A stretch of 64,000 bases of DNA from Winogradskyella eximia (GTDB lineage Bacteria > Bacteroidota > Bacteroidia > Flavobacteriales > Flavobacteriaceae), in the NCBI RefSeq assembly GCF_003386165.1, contig NZ_QRDV01000005.1:239844-303843 (forward strand), written 5' to 3'. This document shows positions 9,166-18,581 of the stretch, one piece after another. The notes under the pieces are model-generated. The model had not been told where the DNA came from, ran no database searches, and saw only the letters and a program-made list of their open reading frames with translations. A program made the translations under genes and the position numbers. The stretch's first letter is position 1. Every line of letters starts with the position of its first letter.

Positions 9166-9200
9166 TGGTAAATAAATTGTTTAACTTAAATTATAAAATT

Positions 9201-9635
9201 ATGTCACTAGTAAAGTTTAGTAAAAGACCATGGGGAAAACTTATTACATCAGATTTTTTTGATAATGACAATTTCCTAGACCGACAATTATTTCATCAAA
9301 AACTGGAAGAGCCAGCTTTAAACATTAAAGAAACTGATGATGCCTTTGAGGTAGAATTAGCTGCACCTGGATATGCAAAAAATGATTTTAATGTCACCAT
9401 CGATGAGGGATGTTTAAATATTGCTGCAGAAAGTTCAAATTCTAAAGAAGAAAAAGAGGACAACTATACACGAAAAGAATTTAGTTATAACTCTTTTGAA
9501 AAAAGATTACAACTTCCAGATTCTGTGAAAGATGAAGATATTAAAGCAAAATACAAAGATGGTATTCTTAGCTTTAATTTACTTAAAAAAGCAGATGCTA
9601 AGAATCATAAACCAAAAAAAGTAGAGATTGCTTAA
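9201..9635 (+). CDS. Small heat shock protein Hsp20
   Basis: 144 aa with one alpha-crystallin domain (NIKETDDAFEVELAAPGYAKNDF onward, DGILSFNLLKK near the end). It binds unfolding proteins without ATP. An in-frame GTG at 9165 is rejected as start: it lies inside the predicted -7 element and before the expected transcript start, and family members begin MSLVKF-like. The gene stands alone, convergent with the peroxiredoxin gene, and carries an upstream TGAY-N4-RTCA operator, so it is a likely member of the island's stress regulon. Confidence 0.95.
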   Translation: MSLVKFSKRPWGKLITSDFFDNDNFLDRQLFHQKLEEPALNIKETDDAFEVELAAPGYAKNDFNVTIDEGCLNIAAESSNSKEEKEDNYTRKEFSYNSFEKRLQLPDSVKDEDIKAKYKDGILSFNLLKKADAKNHKPKKVEIA

Positions 9636-9656
9636 TTATCTAAACCTTAAAAAAAG

Positions 9657-9690
9657 AAAGTAGGAAATGAATATTATCATTTCCTACTTT
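9657..9690. terminator. Bidirectional terminator between hsp20 and peroxiredoxin
   Basis: A perfect 14-bp stem (AAAGTAGGAAATGA, 9657-9670; TCATTTCCTACTTT, 9677-9690) with a 6-base loop, flanked by A run on the left and T run on the right. It serves two convergent genes. Confidence 0.85.
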
Positions 9691-9722
9691 TTTGTTTCTA
9701 TTTTAAACTTATAAATTTTGAA

Positions 9723-10448
9723 TTATTGCTTATTTAGAATTTTTTCTAGAACAGTGGTCTTGTCCATTTTTTTAGTACAGAAAAACCAATCTTTACAATC
9801 TAAGTCTTCGTTATTACCATCCATTCTTTCTTTTGCAACACCACAAGAACCTGCTGGAGATACAATAACATCATCACCAGGATTCCAATCTGCAGGAGTT
9901 GCTACGTTAAAGGCATCTGCAGTTTGCATAGCAATTAAAGCTCTGTAAATTTCATCAAAATTTCTACCTAAGCTTAATGGATAGTAAATAATTGCTCTAA
10001 TAATACCTTTTGGATCTATAAAAAACACGGCTCTAACAGCTTGTGTTTTGCTTTCATTTGGCTGCACCATTCCATATTTTTTGGCAATTTCCATAGATAT
10101 ATCTTCTATTAAAGGAAATTTGACATCAATATTTTTCATACCATTAAACTCAATTTTTTCTTTAATGGTTCTTAACCATGCGATATGACTGTATAGTCCA
10201 TCAATTGATAAACCCACTAATTTACAATTGGCTTTATTAAATTTATCTTCTAAATGCGCAAATGTTATAAATTCTGAAGTACAGACTGGAGTAAAATCTG
10301 CTGGATGACTAAATAAAATCACCCAATTTCCAGCATAATCTTCCGGAAAATCTATATCTCCTTGAGTTGTAACAGCCTTAAATTCTGGAGCTGCATCACC
10401 TATTCTTGGCATTGCAGTGATCTGCTCTTTTTCTTGTAATGTTTCCAT
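9723..10448 (-). CDS. Peroxiredoxin (Prx6/1-Cys type)
   Basis: 241 aa from the preferred ATG at 10448. The peroxidatic Cys is in PADFTPVCTSEF. Length and the extended C-terminal half fit the Prx6-like group, and further cysteines in GSCGVAKER, LDCKDW and FFCTKK could resolve the sulfenate. It reduces H2O2 and alkyl hydroperoxides. A longer frame opens at 10478, but that ATG lies in the predicted -7 element (10476-10483) and upstream of the transcript start, so METLQ is chosen. An operator of the island type lies at 10507-10518. Confidence 0.95.
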   Translation of the reverse strand: METLQEKEQITAMPRIGDAAPEFKAVTTQGDIDFPEDYAGNWVILFSHPADFTPVCTSEFITFAHLEDKFNKANCKLVGLSIDGLYSHIAWLRTIKEKIEFNGMKNIDVKFPLIEDISMEIAKKYGMVQPNESKTQAVRAVFFIDPKGIIRAIIYYPLSLGRNFDEIYRALIAMQTADAFNVATPADWNPGDDVIVSPAGSCGVAKERMDGNNEDLDCKDWFFCTKKMDKTTVLEKILNKQ

Positions 10449-10475
10449 AATATCTAATTTTATAAAGATTTTATA

Positions 10476-10518
10476 CAAAATTAAGATACCGTTACACCAA
10501 GCTAAATGACCTAAATCA
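10476..10518 (-). promoter_or_regulatory. Crp/Fnr-type operator plus -7 element, peroxiredoxin
   Basis: TGACCTAAATCA at 10507-10518 and, on the minus strand, TAATTTTG at 10483-10476. Centres are 33 bp apart. The operator overlaps the stop codon of the upstream permease gene. Confidence 0.8.
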
Positions 10519-11692
10519 GTCTAGGTTTTATTTTTAAAAAGCGCTTTTTTAAATAATAGAATCTTAGCATTGCAGCCACATAACCAACTAAAAGTAAAAC
10601 AAGCAAATGCATAATTTCAGAATTATACAATGAACTCTCTACACCCATTATTGTTTGTTTCTTTAAAAACTCGAAATAAGGTCTTAATGGCATTAAATTA
10701 GAAATATACTGAAGTACTATTGGCATATCCTTAAAAGACCAAGTAATACCAGTAATTAAAAAAACTGGATATGATGTAAAAGCCATAATTTCCATTACTC
10801 TGGCTTGAGATTTAAAGAACGATGACACAAACCATCCATAACATATAGTTGCCATAAAAAACAAAAAGGACACTACAATCAATGAAAACAAACTACCGTT
10901 TAATGGCAAATCAAATACAGGAAATACAACCAAAAAAGTAAACAATAGATAGGCAAAATACAGTAATAAATAGAATCCTGTTTTACCAATAATGTAATTT
11001 AAAAAACTGAATTGGCTTTCTTCAAAATTAAGTTTCATTATTTTTTTTTCACGGTCATAAGCCACACTTTCAGATAAACCAATAAGTAAAGTTTGATGCA
11101 AAATTAGAATGAATAATGCAGGCAGTAAAAAATTACCATAATTATTGGTTGGATTATAAACTGTATTAATCTGCGCAGTTATAGGCTGAGACTTTAATTC
11201 GGCCAATGAAGAATTTATGCCTTTAGATTCAAAAAACTTCTGACGAGAGTTCTCTGCATATTCCATAGCAACCAAATTAACGGCTTTGTTAATGTCGTTA
11301 GAAGATAGAAACTTAGAATTATTAAGAATTAAGCCAATTGGTGTACTTTCTTTGGCAATTAATTTTTCTTCAAATCCTTTTGGTATATGCACCAATCCTT
11401 GCACGTCAAAGCTATAAATTCCGTTTTTGGCTTCTGCCATATTAGTATAACTATGTGTTATATTTATTTTTTGAGTCGCGTTAATTTTATTTAAAAAAGA
11501 TTTGCTGCTCTGCGAGTTATCTAAATCTACAATACCAACACTCACTTCTTCTTCATCCTTATTAAAATAAGTAGAACCCATTAATGCAAAATAAAGCAAT
11601 GGTGCGGCCAATAAAGCTAAAAGAATACTATGATCGTTATACACTAAAGTAGCTTCCTTTTTGAGCAATATCCAAATAGTTTTCAGGTTCAT
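10511..11692 (-). CDS. ABC-2 type transporter permease (second of pair)
   Basis: 393 aa. One N-terminal membrane segment, a large extracytoplasmic region and five or so C-terminal membrane segments, typical of ABC-2/YhiH-YbhR permeases. The start overlaps the stop of the preceding permease gene by 4 bp (ATGA), so translation is coupled. With the neighbouring permease, HlyD protein and TolC it would make a tripartite exporter of the Ybh type, but no ATP-binding subunit is encoded in this operon. Substrate unknown. Confidence 0.9.
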   Translation of the reverse strand: MNLKTIWILLKKEATLVYNDHSILLALLAAPLLYFALMGSTYFNKDEEEVSVGIVDLDNSQSSKSFLNKINATQKINITHSYTNMAEAKNGIYSFDVQGLVHIPKGFEEKLIAKESTPIGLILNNSKFLSSNDINKAVNLVAMEYAENSRQKFFESKGINSSLAELKSQPITAQINTVYNPTNNYGNFLLPALFILILHQTLLIGLSESVAYDREKKIMKLNFEESQFSFLNYIIGKTGFYLLLYFAYLLFTFLVVFPVFDLPLNGSLFSLIVVSFLFFMATICYGWFVSSFFKSQARVMEIMAFTSYPVFLITGITWSFKDMPIVLQYISNLMPLRPYFEFLKKQTIMGVESSLYNSEIMHLLVLLLVGYVAAMLRFYYLKKRFLKIKPRLI

Positions 11693-12870
11693 ATTGCGCT
11701 CAATTTAGGTTGTAGAAAAATTTTCTTTCTATTAACAATAAGACCAATACCAATGATAACGACACCAATAATAAGGAATATAAATAGCTTCTGTATTTCT
11801 GGCAGTATAAACTTGAATGGTGTATTTAACTGGTAAATTTTAAGAAAACCTGTTAAAAAGTGAGTATATGGAATAACTTGAGCATATAAACTATTTAGCC
11901 AAGGCATTGCCCAAATTGGAAACGTAAAACCGCTAAAGACAAAGGCAGGAGAATTATAAAAAATAGCGATATCGAGTGCTATTATTTCATCCTTAAAAAG
12001 TAGCGAAATGCCAAAGCCAAGAAAAATATTAACGGTAAGGAAAAATAAAAGTAAAACTAAAAGCGAACCTATATTGCCATAAATAGGAATACCAAAAATG
12101 GGAAAAACGATGGCAAAAAGGAAACCACATAAGCTTAATCCAAATACCATATAAGCTAAATATTTACCTAAAATCATAGATATTATATTTCCATTAGCTG
12201 TTGCATATAAATCTGCGTAAGTCTCTAATTTCCACTCATTATTAAACGCTCTTGAAGCGGCAAAAAACATAATCATTTGTATTAAAACCGTTGCTAAACC
12301 AGGTAACAGATAGTAAACATAGTTATATTGTGGATTTGCTAAAACCTTAGTATTAATATCTATAGGCATTACAATGCCCAATATTTTATCGGGATTAATA
12401 CCTAAAGGTGCCATATTTTTAACAACTACAGCTGCACTGAGTAATTGTGTGACTTCTGCTGCAGATTTGTATAACAGATTTCCGAAAACTATATTGGTAG
12501 AATTGGTATATATCTTTACTTGCACAGCATTTCCCTTAAGTACTTCTTTATGAAAATCTTTAGGAATGTAGAAGATACCTTGAACTTCATTTTTTACAAA
12601 CACAGTTTCCAAATCGTCTTCTGAAGACATATAATAGTTGACATCTAAATTAGGAGACGCTTCTAACGAACGAATATAAGTTCTACTTAATTCACTATTA
12701 TCATTATCGTAAACAGCAATTGACACCTCTCTCAATGCACCTTTATAATAAATGAAGCCTAGTAAAAGAAAAACAACAATTGGAATTATTATAAATAGAT
12801 TTCTAGCCGATTTTTGCCGAGACAATCTCTTCATTTCCCTTTTAAAAATATGGTATAAAGACCATTTCAT
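11689..12870 (-). CDS. ABC-2 type transporter permease (first of pair)
   Basis: 393 aa, same length and topology as its downstream partner: N-terminal membrane anchor (IIIPIVVFLLLGFIYYKG), long periplasmic loop, then multiple C-terminal helices ending in basic residues. The two likely form a heterodimeric membrane domain. It starts 8 bp after the HlyD gene. Function in export is inferred from family and context. Confidence 0.9.
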   Translation of the reverse strand: MKWSLYHIFKREMKRLSRQKSARNLFIIIPIVVFLLLGFIYYKGALREVSIAVYDNDNSELSRTYIRSLEASPNLDVNYYMSSEDDLETVFVKNEVQGIFYIPKDFHKEVLKGNAVQVKIYTNSTNIVFGNLLYKSAAEVTQLLSAAVVVKNMAPLGINPDKILGIVMPIDINTKVLANPQYNYVYYLLPGLATVLIQMIMFFAASRAFNNEWKLETYADLYATANGNIISMILGKYLAYMVFGLSLCGFLFAIVFPIFGIPIYGNIGSLLVLLLFFLTVNIFLGFGISLLFKDEIIALDIAIFYNSPAFVFSGFTFPIWAMPWLNSLYAQVIPYTHFLTGFLKIYQLNTPFKFILPEIQKLFIFLIIGVVIIGIGLIVNRKKIFLQPKLSAI

Positions 12871-12878
12871 AGAGAAGT

Positions 12879-13853
12879 TTATTTTATAATTTGAATAGAC
12901 ATTCCTGGTCGTAAATCTGCAATACGCTCTTGTGGTTTTAGATGAATTTCAAAAGATTTTAATTCATATTCACCTTTTGCTTTTATAGGCACCCAAGTTG
13001 CAAAATCTGCCATTGGAGAAATGTAAGTCACCTTAAAATTAACCATTTCATTATTTAAACCTGGTACTTTAGCTTTGAGCGTAGTTCCCATTTTAAAATC
13101 AGATAAATTATCTTCCCTAATATTTAAAATAGCATATATTTTTTCGGGTATTTGAATAGTGACTATTGGATAACCCGAAGCCATAACCTCACCTTCTTCT
13201 GCAATTTGATTGCTAATAATACCAGATGCTGGTGCAACAATATCTAATTCGTTATAATAAGCTTCAACTTCATTGTAAGCACCTTGAGCTCTCTCATAAC
13301 TTCCCTGCGCGGCTTTTATATCTTCTTTTCTAGTCCCTTTTTTGCCCATTTCCCACATGGATTTTGCTGCATTCATTTGTTCTTTTGCTGCATCGTACTT
13401 AAACTGTACTTCATCCATTTCTTGTTTAGAAATTATACTGTCTGCATAAAGGGCTTGGTATCTTTTATAACTTTTTTCAGCAAAATCAAACTGACTTTTA
13501 GCCATTAAGTATTGATTTTGCAACGCACTAATCTCCTCTTTACGTGCACCTGTTTGTGCTTTTTCAATTAAAGATTCTGCGGCTTTTACCATACCTTCTG
13601 CTTGACCTTTTCTGGCATCTAAAATATCAGCTTCTAAAGTGGCTAAAACCTGTCCTTTTTTCACAGAACTTCCTTTCTCTATTAATATAGTATTTACACG
13701 TCCTGGAATTTCTGACGATACGTTTACCTCAGTAGTTTCAAGCATACCAACATATATGTCTTGTTCTGGAGTATTAGATCTGACTAAAAAATATATAATT
13801 GAGAATACTATAATAAGTATCGGAATGGTTAATATGATGTAAGATTTTTTCAT
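12879..13853 (-). CDS. HlyD-family membrane fusion protein
   Basis: 324 aa periplasmic adaptor. An N-terminal membrane anchor (IILTIPILIIVFSIIYFLV) is followed by a lipoyl half-motif (GRVNTILIEKGSSVKKGQVLATLEA split by spacing), a coiled-coil hairpin of about 110 residues, the second lipoyl half (IVAPASGIISN) and a beta-barrel domain. It links the inner-membrane permeases to TolC. Its ATG overlaps the TolC stop by 4 bp. Similar to YbhG/EmrA-type adaptors. Confidence 0.93.
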   Translation of the reverse strand: MKKSYIILTIPILIIVFSIIYFLVRSNTPEQDIYVGMLETTEVNVSSEIPGRVNTILIEKGSSVKKGQVLATLEADILDARKGQAEGMVKAAESLIEKAQTGARKEEISALQNQYLMAKSQFDFAEKSYKRYQALYADSIISKQEMDEVQFKYDAAKEQMNAAKSMWEMGKKGTRKEDIKAAQGSYERAQGAYNEVEAYYNELDIVAPASGIISNQIAEEGEVMASGYPIVTIQIPEKIYAILNIREDNLSDFKMGTTLKAKVPGLNNEMVNFKVTYISPMADFATWVPIKAKGEYELKSFEIHLKPQERIADLRPGMSIQIIK

Positions 13854-15343
13854 GGTAATATTTGGTTACTGATAATTGGAATTATTTGTTCTGGTTGCCC
13901 AATTGCACTGTATAAATTAGCCATAGCTTTGTAATAACCGTCTAAAGCAACTAGTTGTTCTATTTTAGATTTTTCATAGAGCAAAGAGGCATCAATGACA
14001 TCTATAGATTTACCAAGTCCTTCTTCAAAACGTCTGGTATTAATTCTAAGATTTTCTTTTGCGAGTTCTACTGTAGTTATTTGGCTATTATATAATTTTT
14101 GTTGGTTAAGCGTATTCATATAATTACTTTCTACAAGTAATTTAATTTGTTGCGAAGCATATGCTTTTGCATTTTTCACTTCCTCTTTCAAATGCTTACT
14201 GACTTTAAGTTTATTGACGTCTTTAAAGCCATTAAAAATATTAAGCTGTGCTTGCACACCAACAATAAATTTTGGAGGAATAATGGGCAAATCTTCACGA
14301 AACATGTTATAAGTACCAAAAGCAGCAATATTAGGCATAAACTTAGATCGTTCTAGCGCATAAGCCTGTTTAGCCATAATTTCTTTTTGGTCAATTAATT
14401 CTAACATGGGTTGATTTGTATTTGCTGTTTCTAAAAGTTCATTAAAATTGAAATTGAGGTTTTGGTAACCAATACTATCCATTACTTTAAGTGGCACAGC
14501 ATCAGATAAATTCATAGTGGTGCGCAAAGCTAATTCTGCTAATTTTAATTTGTTTTTATCATTGTTTAGATCTTTTTCGGCATCAGCAACGGCTACTTTC
14601 GCTCTTAACAATACATGCTTTGGCAGAATCTCTAATTCAATTGCACGTTCTGTTTGTGCTTTATGTGTTAGCATTCCTTCATAAACCTGCTGACGGGTTT
14701 TTATCACTTGCTTTAACAAAACCACAGTGAGGTATCGATCTATAAGCTCATTGGCAATTTCATCTTTTACTTGCTTCAATTCTATTTCAGAAGATTCTAG
14801 TTCTGCTTTTGCATATCGCTTTGCTGCAATGATTTTTCCTCCAGTAAATATGGGTTGTGTTGCAGTTACTGCTGCTGTTGAAATTTGTTGGTTATCCACA
14901 ATAACATTGGGATAAGCCGGAAATTGCTCTAAAACTCCCACTAAAGTACCAAATGCACTTTCTGCAGATACTCCAGATAGACCAATCTGGTCACCATAAG
15001 CTTGTATAAAAGCAGCACCATATTTTCCTCCTAAGTCATCTAAAGAGCTTTGAACTTGAGATGTATTTATCTCCATGTTTTCGCTTAAATAAGTATAACC
15101 TCCAATCAAATTAATAGACGGCAAAAAATTACCTTTTGCCGCTTTATCCTCATAATTCTTTTGCTCAACACGTTCCGCATAACGTTTTATATTTTCGTTA
15201 TTCTTGTAACTAATCTCTAAGGCTTCTGAGATACTGATTTCTCTTTCTTGTGCAAATACAAAATTGCTGCATAGCAGTATTAGTATAAACGTATTAATGA
15301 TATGTACTGCTTTTTTTGAAAAAATATAAATACAATGTTTCAT
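13850..15343 (-). CDS. TolC-family outer membrane efflux protein
   Basis: 497 aa from the preferred ATG at 15343 (MKHCIYIF), which gives a proper signal peptide (FILILLCSNFVFAQ). Two internally repeated OEP halves of long helices follow (ISISEALEISYKNNENIKRYA; LRINTRRFEEGLGKSIDVIDA). It forms the outer-membrane channel of the exporter. A longer frame opens at 15394 but would begin above the predicted transcript start (-7 element at 15379-15386), so it is rejected. First gene of the tolC-hlyD-permease-permease operon. Confidence 0.94.
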   Translation of the reverse strand: MKHCIYIFSKKAVHIINTFILILLCSNFVFAQEREISISEALEISYKNNENIKRYAERVEQKNYEDKAAKGNFLPSINLIGGYTYLSENMEINTSQVQSSLDDLGGKYGAAFIQAYGDQIGLSGVSAESAFGTLVGVLEQFPAYPNVIVDNQQISTAAVTATQPIFTGGKIIAAKRYAKAELESSEIELKQVKDEIANELIDRYLTVVLLKQVIKTRQQVYEGMLTHKAQTERAIELEILPKHVLLRAKVAVADAEKDLNNDKNKLKLAELALRTTMNLSDAVPLKVMDSIGYQNLNFNFNELLETANTNQPMLELIDQKEIMAKQAYALERSKFMPNIAAFGTYNMFREDLPIIPPKFIVGVQAQLNIFNGFKDVNKLKVSKHLKEEVKNAKAYASQQIKLLVESNYMNTLNQQKLYNSQITTVELAKENLRINTRRFEEGLGKSIDVIDASLLYEKSKIEQLVALDGYYKAMANLYSAIGQPEQIIPIISNQILP

Positions 15344-15378
15344 CTGTATGTATAAAGGTGAGTGCAAAATTTTTAGTG

Positions 15379-15421
15379 TAAAATTACAATGCACTTTTAA
15401 AAATAAATATGACCTAAATCA
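15379..15421 (-). promoter_or_regulatory. Crp/Fnr-type operator plus -7 element, tolC exporter operon
   Basis: TGACCTAAATCA at 15410-15421 and minus-strand TAATTTTA at 15386-15379, centres 33 bp apart. Identical in operator sequence to the sites before peroxiredoxin and the ferric-reductase-like gene. Confidence 0.75.
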
Positions 15422-15560
15422 GTCTTTATCTCACTTCGGTATATAATACTTTGCAACATTACTTCAAGTATATCGCTTAATTAAAGCCCAAATAATTTGA
15501 CACTTACAATTTCATATTTTTATAGTCATCAATTGACTTTAAATAATACTATTTTGAAAA

Positions 15561-15602
15561 TGACTTTAATCATTTCAGGTCCCTTTTTAAAACTATATTT
15601 TG
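15561..15602 (+). promoter_or_regulatory. Weaker Crp/Fnr-type operator before DUF6134 gene
   Basis: TGACTTTAATCA at 15561-15572, followed by an imperfect -7 element (TATATTTTG, 15594-15602) at roughly the expected distance, off by one or two bases. It fits the pattern less well than the others. Confidence 0.45.
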
Positions 15603-15620
15603 CACTAAATAAACACATCA

Positions 15621-16220
15621 ATGCAGATTTTAAAAAACTTAATATGGATTAGTTGTTTCCTATTTTTGGTAAGCAGCAAAAGTTCTATCGAAAAAAACCT
15701 CTATTTTGATGTCGTCCACAATGGCAAAGTAATTGGGAGTCTAAATGCCACTAAAACGCACAAGAACTCTGTAACCTATTATCAAAGCTCTACAACCATT
15801 GAAACCAGAATTATAAAAGAAATACGAGTAAACTACAAATATGATGTCGCTTTTGAAAACAACCTATTAGAATCCTCTTATGTCAATATTACCGTAAATG
15901 AAAAACCACATGCCAAAACGCACACCTTATGGAAAGATTCAGATTATCAAGTTACAAAGGATGGTGAGAATAAAGAAATCTTAACAGACTCTATTAATTA
16001 TGCAACGGTTCAACTTTATTTTAAAGAGCCAAAAAACATAAAAAAGTGCTATTCTGAACAAGATGGAAGTTTTAATACCATAATGGCATTAGGAAATCAT
16101 TCGTATAAAAAAATTAATTCAAAAGGACGAGAAAATATTTACTACTACAGCAAAGGCATTTTAAAAAAAGCAACCATAGATGGCGGATTAATTAAATTCG
16201 AAATTGTTGCTAAAAACTAA
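15621..16220 (+). CDS. DUF6134-like secreted protein
   Basis: 199 aa with an N-terminal signal-like helix (LIWISCFLFLVSSKSS). The remainder is beta-rich, beginning YFDVVHNGKVIGSLNATK, a pattern I associate with DUF6134 proteins of flavobacteria. No catalytic motif is visible. It is followed 14 bp later by cardiolipin synthase, so both may act at the envelope. Family assignment is moderately sure, function unknown. Confidence 0.8.
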   Translation: MQILKNLIWISCFLFLVSSKSSIEKNLYFDVVHNGKVIGSLNATKTHKNSVTYYQSSTTIETRIIKEIRVNYKYDVAFENNLLESSYVNITVNEKPHAKTHTLWKDSDYQVTKDGENKEILTDSINYATVQLYFKEPKNIKKCYSEQDGSFNTIMALGNHSYKKINSKGRENIYYYSKGILKKATIDGGLIKFEIVAKN

Positions 16221-16234
16221 TACAACTTAAAATT

Positions 16235-17662
16235 ATGACGATAGCTCTAATTATATATTTTCTTATGGCGTTCGTTTTAATGGGCAGATTGTTACTTTAC
16301 GGTGTACGTCCCACAAAAACGTTGGCTTGGTTGTTAGCTATTTTTACAATTCCGGTTGGTGGTATGCTGTTTTATTTTATACTTGGCAGAAACAGAAAAA
16401 AGAATAAATTCTATACACTTAAGAAAACTAAGGCCGTTTCAGAATATCTAGAAAAGGTTGAAAACAATGATCCTATAGACAAAGAAAACAACGTCCCAAC
16501 TGCCATTAAAAACCACTTAAAACTAGTTAAACTGGTCACAAAAGGTTCTAACTTTACTCCCACTTTTGGAAATGAATTAATTCCTTTAAAAAATGGCTCA
16601 ACTACATTTGAAGCCATTTTTTCGGCTATGGAAACGGCCAAAAAATTCATTCACATTCAGTATTATATTTTTGAAGAAGGTGATTTAGCCGAAAGATTTA
16701 AATCCATTTTAATACAAAAGGTAAAAGAAGGTGTTGAAGTACGTTTTCTTTATGATGCCTTAGGCAGCCGATCATTGAGTAATAAATATATTAACAGTCT
16801 TAAAGCAGAAGGCATAGAAGTTTATGGATTTTTACCCATGCATTTTGGTAAACTTATTTCATCTATTAATTACAGAAACCATCGAAAAATAGTTATTGTG
16901 GATGGCATTTATGGTTTTACAGGCGGCATTAACGTCGCTGACAAATATATTTCTGGTGATCCTGTTTTAGGGACTTGGTACGATATGCACTTGCAATTAA
17001 AAGGCAATGTCGTTAACAGTCTACAAGCCGTTTTTGCTATGGATTGGAGTTTTGCTAGTGGTACAGACAACTTATTAAACACAAAATACTTAGTAAAACA
17101 TATAACTGAAAAACATTCTATTGCACAAGTAGTTGCTGGTGGTCCAGATTCTGATTTCTCTTCCATACATCAGCATTATTTTTCAATAATTAACAGTGCT
17201 AAAAAATATGTTTACATAACCAATCCTTATATAATTCCAGGCGAAGCTTTAAAAGAAGCCTTACAAGTTGCTGCAATGAGTGGTATAGATATTAGATTAT
17301 TATTATCTACCAATTCAGATAGTCTTTTGGTGAAGTGGACTGTGCGCTCAAGTTTTGAAGATTTATTAGAAGCAGGTGTTAAAATCTACTTATATCCAGA
17401 TGGCTTTTTACATGGCAAGGTGATTATCTCTGATGATGAACTTGCAACTATAGGAACTGCAAATCTCGATATTAGAAGTTTTGAAGAGAATTATGAAGTC
17501 AACGTTTTAATTTACGATAGTAATATTACCACGGAATTAAAGCAAGACTTTTTAAAAGATTGTGAAAAAAGTGAACCATTAGATTATGAACAATACCTAA
17601 AAAGACCTAAAAAAGAACGACTTAAAGAAGGTATTGCTAAAGTTTTTAGTCCGGTTTTATAA
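16235..17662 (+). CDS. cls: Cardiolipin synthase (phospholipase D family)
   Basis: 475 aa. Two N-terminal membrane helices (LIIYFLMAFVLMGRLLLYG; LAWLLAIFTIPVGGMLFYFI) precede two PLD domains with HKD motifs: YRNHRKIVIVDG with GFTGGIN, and FLHGKVIISDD with IGTANLD. The enzyme joins two phosphatidylglycerol molecules into cardiolipin. It lies in a run of envelope genes (DUF6134, patatin, MscS) ahead of the kinase and Crp/Fnr regulator. Confidence 0.95.
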   Translation: MTIALIIYFLMAFVLMGRLLLYGVRPTKTLAWLLAIFTIPVGGMLFYFILGRNRKKNKFYTLKKTKAVSEYLEKVENNDPIDKENNVPTAIKNHLKLVKLVTKGSNFTPTFGNELIPLKNGSTTFEAIFSAMETAKKFIHIQYYIFEEGDLAERFKSILIQKVKEGVEVRFLYDALGSRSLSNKYINSLKAEGIEVYGFLPMHFGKLISSINYRNHRKIVIVDGIYGFTGGINVADKYISGDPVLGTWYDMHLQLKGNVVNSLQAVFAMDWSFASGTDNLLNTKYLVKHITEKHSIAQVVAGGPDSDFSSIHQHYFSIINSAKKYVYITNPYIIPGEALKEALQVAAMSGIDIRLLLSTNSDSLLVKWTVRSSFEDLLEAGVKIYLYPDGFLHGKVIISDDELATIGTANLDIRSFEENYEVNVLIYDSNITTELKQDFLKDCEKSEPLDYEQYLKRPKKERLKEGIAKVFSPVL

Positions 17663-17667
17663 CAAAC

Positions 17668-17710
17668 TGATTAATATCATCAGTCATTAGTAATCAACCT
17701 TATACCTTTG
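17668..17710 (+). promoter_or_regulatory. Crp/Fnr-type operator plus -7 element, patatin gene
   Basis: TGATTAATATCA at 17668-17679 and TACCTTTG at 17703-17710, centres 33 bp apart. The core is less G/C-rich than other copies, but TGAY and RTCA are kept and the -7 match is exact. The site begins just after the cls stop codon. Confidence 0.65.
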
Positions 17711-17733
17711 TTTAAATATAGATAAATCACAAA

Positions 17734-18513
17734 ATGACTATAGGATTAGTACTTTCTGGAGGAGGTGCTCGTGGAGCAGCTCATATCGGAGTGATTAAAG
17801 CATTAGAAGAGCATGGTATTTTCCCAACACATATTGCTGGCACTAGTGCAGGTGCCATTGTTGGTGGTTTATATGCTGCAGGTATTTCTTGGTCAGAAAT
17901 TTTACGTTTCTTTAAAACAATCACTATTTTCAGCACTTATAGATATGCACGTAATAAACCTGGGTTTTTAAATTCTGAAAACTTTTACGGTGATCTTAAA
18001 GCGTATTTCCCAGAAGATAGTTTTGATGCTTTAAAAAAACCACTTTTTGTTACTGCTGCCAATATTATAGATGGCACTTCAAAAATATTTAGCTCAGGAG
18101 AAGTTATTAAACCTATTATAGCATCAGCTTCTTTTCCTGGCGTCTTTACTCCTACCGAAATCAATGGCGAATACTATGTAGATGGAGGTACTTTAAACAA
18201 CTTCCCTGTAGAACCATTAAAAGATGCATGTAATAAAATTATTGGCGTTTATGTAAACCCTTTAAAATCCGTTGTCATTGAAGATTTAAAACATTCTTAT
18301 TCGGTTGTAGAAAGAGCTTACAAAATTAAAGTTGCAGCAGAATCCATATCAAAATTCCCAGATTGCGATTTGGTTATAAACCCACAAGAATTAGTAAAAT
18401 ATAGCACTTTTGGGATGAATAATGTCGATGCTATATTTAATCTAGGTTATAATTACACACAAAAAATTCTATCAAAAAACGAAAAAATATTGAATGCACT
18501 CAACGGAAAATAA
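17734..18513 (+). CDS. Patatin-like phospholipase
   Basis: 259 aa of the RssA/NTE single-domain type. The oxyanion loop GGGARGAAHIGV, nucleophile motif GTSAGA and catalytic Asp motif DGG (YYVDGGTLNNFP) are all present. The family hydrolyses acyl esters of phospholipids. No signal peptide, so cytoplasmic or membrane-peripheral. It sits between cardiolipin synthase and MscS, pointing to membrane lipid remodelling under stress. Confidence 0.94.
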   Translation: MTIGLVLSGGGARGAAHIGVIKALEEHGIFPTHIAGTSAGAIVGGLYAAGISWSEILRFFKTITIFSTYRYARNKPGFLNSENFYGDLKAYFPEDSFDALKKPLFVTAANIIDGTSKIFSSGEVIKPIIASASFPGVFTPTEINGEYYVDGGTLNNFPVEPLKDACNKIIGVYVNPLKSVVIEDLKHSYSVVERAYKIKVAAESISKFPDCDLVINPQELVKYSTFGMNNVDAIFNLGYNYTQKILSKNEKILNALNGK

Positions 18514-18529
18514 ATATTTATTAAACCCA

Positions 18530-18572
18530 TGACCCAAGTCATTTTAAATTGAAAAATGTAGCAATAGATTTA
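18530..18572 (+). promoter_or_regulatory. Crp/Fnr-type operator plus -7 element, mscS-kinase-regulator genes
   Basis: TGACCCAAGTCA at 18530-18541 and TAGATTTA at 18565-18572, centres 33 bp apart. This promoter could drive mscS together with the downstream histidine kinase and receiver-Crp/Fnr genes, giving feedback. The -7 element lies downstream of a TTG (18549) that could otherwise be read as the mscS start. Confidence 0.7.
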
Positions 18573-18581
18573 TCAAAAAAT

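Noticed and set aside
9165..9200. GTG start extending hsp20 by 12 codons
   Set aside because: The GTG is part of the predicted -7 element and precedes the expected transcript start; ATG 9201 fits the family.
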